7,302 nt of DNA from Nitrospiria bacterium. GTDB taxonomy: Bacteria > Nitrospirota > CAKKRA01 > 9FT-COMBO-42-15. Where the stretch lies: positions 1 through 7,302 of the forward strand of contig CAKKST010000291.1 in the NCBI GenBank assembly GCA_919903585.1, given 5' to 3'. Shown piece by piece: positions 5,617-7,302 of this stretch. Position 1 is the stretch's first letter. Each line of letters starts with the position of its first letter. A program made the position numbers and the translations under genes. Under the pieces are notes generated by a model. It saw only the letters and a list, made by a program, of their open reading frames with translations. It was not told where the DNA came from and ran no database searches.

Positions 5617-5700
5617 TGATTACACAGATTACAAAGGCAGATTACACAGATTAAACTTATAAAAAATCTGTGCAATTGTATTCTAAAATCTGTGTAATCA
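5617..5700. repeat. 84-bp inverted-repeat element (MITE/REP-like) in the operon spacer
   Basis: The element begins with TGATTACACAGATT (5617-5630) and ends with its exact reverse complement AATCTGTGTAATCA (5687-5700). A second inner pair, GATTACACAGATT (5640-5652) and AATCTGTGCAATT (5665-5677, one mismatch to its reverse complement), gives nested hairpins. There is no coding capacity and no clear target-site duplication. It lies between the cupredoxin stop and the ribosome-binding site of the next gene, so it could modulate expression along the operon. Confidence 0.7.
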
Positions 5701-5724
5701 GAAAAAGCGGGAGGTGAGCAAGGC

Positions 5725-6867
5725 ATGAGAAAAAGAATTATACCAGTTTTATTAGTTACTGCTATTCTACAGTTTTTTGTTTCTCCTCTTATGGCAGCAG
5801 AGTTCCCTGATATCGGGCCATTGCCTGAGAGAAAGGCGCCAAATCCAAAGGCAGTAGAATTGGGTAAAGCGCTCTTCTTTGACGCAAGATTATCAGGGGA
5901 TGCAAGCCTAAGCTGCGCTACATGCCATAATTCAGAGAAGGGTTTTACCACAGCTAATGCCCTGTCAGAGGCATATCCGGGTTCAAAGCACTGGAGGAAT
6001 GCGCCAACGCTCTTGAATATTGTTTACAAAGGAAAGGCGTATGGTTGGGATGCCAGGCTGGATGACCTTGATGACATGCTCAGGGATATGATTACAGACT
6101 CCATGAACATGAACATGGATATGCAGCTTATGCAGGAGAGGTTGAAGCAGGATACAAAGGTCGTAGCGCTCACATACGAGGCGTATAAAGACACCGGGTG
6201 GGGCAAGGGCGGCATGGGCACATCTATAAGAGGTGAAATGACTCATTATGTTGCAAGGAATGCGCTTATTCAGTTCCTTGAGACACTCACATCAAAGAAT
6301 GTCCCATTTGACAAAGGAAATCTCTCTGCCAAGGCAAAGGAAGGGATGGCTTTGTTTAAAGGGAAGGCAGGATGCATCCAGTGCCATAACGGCCCATATT
6401 TTTCAGATATCAAGCCTCACAACACAGGTGTTCCAGAAAATCCCGATGTCTTTAAAGACCCGCAGAGGCACTTTACCTATGTTGCTTACATGATGTTCAT
6501 GGGTGTAGACAACAGGATGAACTGGAGAAGGGATGTTGGCTATTACACTATATCAAAGGATATGAAGGACCTCGGAAAATTTATTACGCCTACTTTGAGG
6601 GAGCTTAAGTATACAGCGCCGTACATGCATAACGGAATGTTTAAGACCCTTGATGAGGTTATAGAGTTTTACAACAAGGGCGGCGGCGAAGATCGTCCGG
6701 GGCTAAAGGACGCTGCAATGAAACCGCTAAATCTAACCAGTAGTGAGAAAGAGGCAATAAAAGAATTTTTATTAAGCCTGAGCGGAGATCCAATCTCTAT
6801 TCCAATGCCAAAAGGCGTAAAGATTGAATATCAGGCCATACCCAATTGGAAGGGGGTGAAGAACTGA
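5725..6867 (+). CDS. Di-heme cytochrome c peroxidase / MauG family protein
   Basis: This 380-residue periplasmic protein has a signal peptide (about residues 1-24, ending SPLMA) and two c-type heme sites, Cys64-Ala-Thr-Cys-His68 and Cys217-Ile-Gln-Cys-His221. The distal motif TAPYMHNGMF (297-306) and the stretch LDEVIEFYNKGG are typical of the bacterial CcpA/MauG superfamily. Members reduce hydrogen peroxide with electrons from a cytochrome or cupredoxin, or oxidise protein residues as MauG does; the sequence alone does not decide which. Length and both heme domains are complete. A methionine-rich stretch at residues 127-136 (MNMNMDMQLM) lies between the hemes. GGGAGGTGAG (5709-5718) precedes ATG 5725 at good spacing. 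The gene follows the cupredoxin gene by 112 bases, mostly filled by an inverted-repeat element, and overlaps the next gene by one base. Confidence 0.9.
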   Translation: MRKRIIPVLLVTAILQFFVSPLMAAEFPDIGPLPERKAPNPKAVELGKALFFDARLSGDASLSCATCHNSEKGFTTANALSEAYPGSKHWRNAPTLLNIVYKGKAYGWDARLDDLDDMLRDMITDSMNMNMDMQLMQERLKQDTKVVALTYEAYKDTGWGKGGMGTSIRGEMTHYVARNALIQFLETLTSKNVPFDKGNLSAKAKEGMALFKGKAGCIQCHNGPYFSDIKPHNTGVPENPDVFKDPQRHFTYVAYMMFMGVDNRMNWRRDVGYYTISKDMKDLGKFITPTLRELKYTAPYMHNGMFKTLDEVIEFYNKGGGEDRPGLKDAAMKPLNLTSSEKEAIKEFLLSLSGDPISIPMPKGVKIEYQAIPNWKGVKN

Positions 6868-7302
6868 TGAAGACAAACAAATTATATCTTGGTTCAACTG
6901 TTTTTGTTTTGGTTGTTTTAATGTTCATGGCTATTGGCAATATTGCATTGGCAGAGGGCGACCCTGATATGGATACAGCCCTTGCGCCTTTGCCGTCTCA
7001 TCCACCCATACCATCTGATAATCCATCAGGCACAAATGTGTATCCATCAAAGATGGATAAAAAACAGGAGCTTGGGTATCTGCTCTATTTTGACCCGAAG
7101 TTATCAGGTGATGCAGGCATAGCATGCAGCGACTGCCATGACCCTAAGATGGGCTGGGGCTTTAACGACCCAATCAGCAGGGGCTATCCCGGAGCTATAC
7201 ACTGGAGAAATTCCCAGACAGTAATAAATAGCGGCTATCTAAACAAAATATTCTGGGAGGGCGGCACAACAAGCCTTGAGGCTCAGGCGCCAGGTGCGGC
7301 AG
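6867..7302 (+). CDS. Second di-heme cytochrome c peroxidase / MauG family protein (partial, cut at window end)
   Basis: The first 145 codons are visible. A signal peptide (about residues 1-29, ending NIALA) is followed by a proline-rich spacer, then the first heme site Cys87-Ser-Asp-Cys-His91 in the context LSGDAGIACSDCHDPKMGWGF, and GYPGAIHWRNSQTVINSGY. These align clearly with LSGDASLSCATCHNSEKGF and AYPGSKHWRNAPTLLNIVY of the preceding gene, so the two are paralogues in tandem. The start ATG overlaps the upstream stop (TGATG, 6865-6869) and GGGGGTG (6852-6858) serves as ribosome-binding site, so translation is probably coupled. The second heme domain lies beyond the window, and intactness cannot be judged. 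Confidence 0.88.
   Translation, partial: MKTNKLYLGSTVFVLVVLMFMAIGNIALAEGDPDMDTALAPLPSHPPIPSDNPSGTNVYPSKMDKKQELGYLLYFDPKLSGDAGIACSDCHDPKMGWGFNDPISRGYPGAIHWRNSQTVINSGYLNKIFWEGGTTSLEAQAPGAA

Noticed and set aside
4925..5951. Reverse-strand open frames opposite the cupredoxin and the first di-heme gene
   Set aside because: They overlap well-supported + strand genes, have no ribosome-binding sites or recognisable motifs, and one spans the inverted-repeat element.

Overview
The window looks like chromosomal DNA of a Gram-negative, respiring bacterium of moderate GC content. Supporting signs are an outer-membrane beta-barrel ending in Phe, several Sec-type signal peptides, periplasmic di-heme cytochromes, a copper-site protein and a sigma-54 activator. 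The codon use and four kinds of short dispersed repeat resemble what I remember from Nitrospirota, Desulfobacterota and related uncultured lineages. That placement is an impression from memory, not a demonstrated assignment. All genes are on the + strand.

Layout. (1) Positions 1-1189: the last 20 codons of a DUF4266 small lipoprotein, then a DUF3570 outer-membrane barrel one base later. This pair usually travels with ApbE flavin transferase and a thioredoxin-like protein, and the barrel carries two D-A-(I/V)-T-G-A-T motifs that match the ApbE flavinylation consensus. (2) Positions 1190-2099: an AT-rich spacer with a dyad, a solitary HNH endonuclease-fold gene, and a decayed palindromic repeat. 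(3) Positions 2100-4567: a two-component system damaged by an apparent internal deletion. The sensor protein stops just after its HAMP domain, with no histidine-kinase core. The sigma-54 response regulator that follows in another frame lacks the start of its receiver domain but keeps intact AAA+ and Fis-type DNA-binding domains. (4) Positions 4568-4856: a compact regulatory region with dyads repeated every 20 bp, then a very good -24/-12 (sigma-54) promoter. (5) Positions 4857-7302: a likely operon for a secreted cupredoxin-like protein and two tandem MauG/cytochrome c peroxidase-type di-heme proteins. The second is cut by the window end, and an 84-bp inverted-repeat element lies between the first two genes.

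How the parts may work together. The sigma-54 activator is immediately upstream of the only convincing sigma-54 promoter seen here, and operator-like dyads sit between them at enhancer distance. The simplest model is that an envelope signal sensed by the Cache/HAMP protein once controlled, through this activator, a periplasmic copper-protein/di-heme peroxidase electron-transfer operon. The deletion would have cut the phosphorelay and left either a constitutive or a dead activator. An assembly error is an alternative explanation for the deletion.
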